A stretch of 28,615 bases of DNA from JBGTFE01 sp036403235 (GTDB taxonomy: Bacteria > Acidobacteriota > Blastocatellia > Pyrinomonadales > Pyrinomonadaceae), in contig DASWRI010000060.1 of the NCBI GenBank assembly GCA_036403235.1, positions 1 to 28,615 of the forward strand, written 5' to 3'. Of this stretch, positions 28,486 through 28,615 are shown one piece after another. Each line of letters opens with the position of its first letter. Position 1 is the stretch's first letter. Both the position numbers and the translations under genes were made by a program. The notes under the pieces are model-generated. The model was not told where the DNA came from. It saw only the letters and a program-made list of their open reading frames with translations, and made no database searches.

Positions 28486-28615
28486 TCAGGAAGCGGAGTC
28501 GGAAGCGGGGACGACCATATCTGAATCGAGTCCCCAGAACTCAGTCCTGGTCGTCGAATCGTTCGAATGCAGAATATACCAGACGCCCTGCCTGTAAACG
28601 GCAAAGTCGGCGCGC
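28486..28615 (-). CDS. FG-GAP/VCBS repeat protein, C-terminal end
   Basis: Open on the reverse strand from the window edge (first complete codon at 28614) to TGA at 28488-28486, giving 42 residues. ADFAVYRQGVWYILHS followed by EFWGLDSDMVVPAS matches the last FG-GAP/VCBS repeat of the proteins at 1252 and 3944. The N-terminal part is outside the window, so size and other domains are unknown. It ends without a final DxDGDG loop. Confidence 0.75.
   Translation of the reverse strand, partial: RADFAVYRQGVWYILHSNDSTTRTEFWGLDSDMVVPASDSAS

Overview
The window looks like chromosomal DNA of a Gram-negative bacterium, most likely an acidobacterium of the Blastocatellia/Pyrinomonadaceae kind. This is inferred from the mix of secreted FG-GAP/VCBS repeat proteins, a subtilase carrying BACON and FG-GAP modules, heptose (LPS core) genes, and a Bacillus-type fadN/fadA/fadE set. 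No rRNA is present, so the placement is by resemblance only. There is no CRISPR array, insertion sequence or prophage.

Layout. Positions 1-1132 hold the tail of an MmcQ/YjbR-like gene, cmk, and tRNA-Arg(TCT) and tRNA-His(GTG). Positions 1252-4980 hold two secreted FG-GAP repeat proteins, the first a subtilisin-like protease. Positions 4988-7981 run forward through rfaE1, rfaE2, an unknown gene and rsmE. From 7984 to 12808 the reverse strand carries a secreted unknown protein, a possible HAS-barrel protein, a zinc-ribbon membrane protein, the nuclease NurA, another secreted protein and a VWA protein. A MoxR/ChlI-like ATPase (13993-15465) is the likely partner of the VWA protein. The two are separated by two forward-strand paralogous genes for small secreted glycine-zipper proteins; the second has a near-consensus sigma-54 promoter.

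From 27370 back to 15563 nearly everything is on the reverse strand. fadN is followed by a DinB protein, tag, a NYN-domain protein, ybaK, kup, two small unknown genes, fadA, a small gene, fadE, a second DinB protein and a cupin. Many of these genes overlap or lie within about 20 bases of each other. The fadN promoter carries a perfect palindrome of the FadR (TetR family) operator type lying exactly between its -35 and -10 boxes, which points to acyl-CoA-responsive control of beta-oxidation. The window ends with a secreted protein with two peptidoglycan-binding-like repeats (forward) and the C-terminal end of a third FG-GAP protein (reverse).

Four things stand out. (1) The FadR-type operator is embedded in the fadN promoter. 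(2) All seven complete secreted proteins have Gln directly after the predicted signal-peptidase site, as in the Bacteroidetes 'Q-rule'. (3) There is a sigma-54 promoter on a glycine-zipper gene lodged between a VWA protein and its MoxR-type ATPase. (4) Many intergenic gaps are filled with different short 'word' sequences arranged as direct and inverted repeats. Nothing here is clearly a complete new defence or metabolic system.
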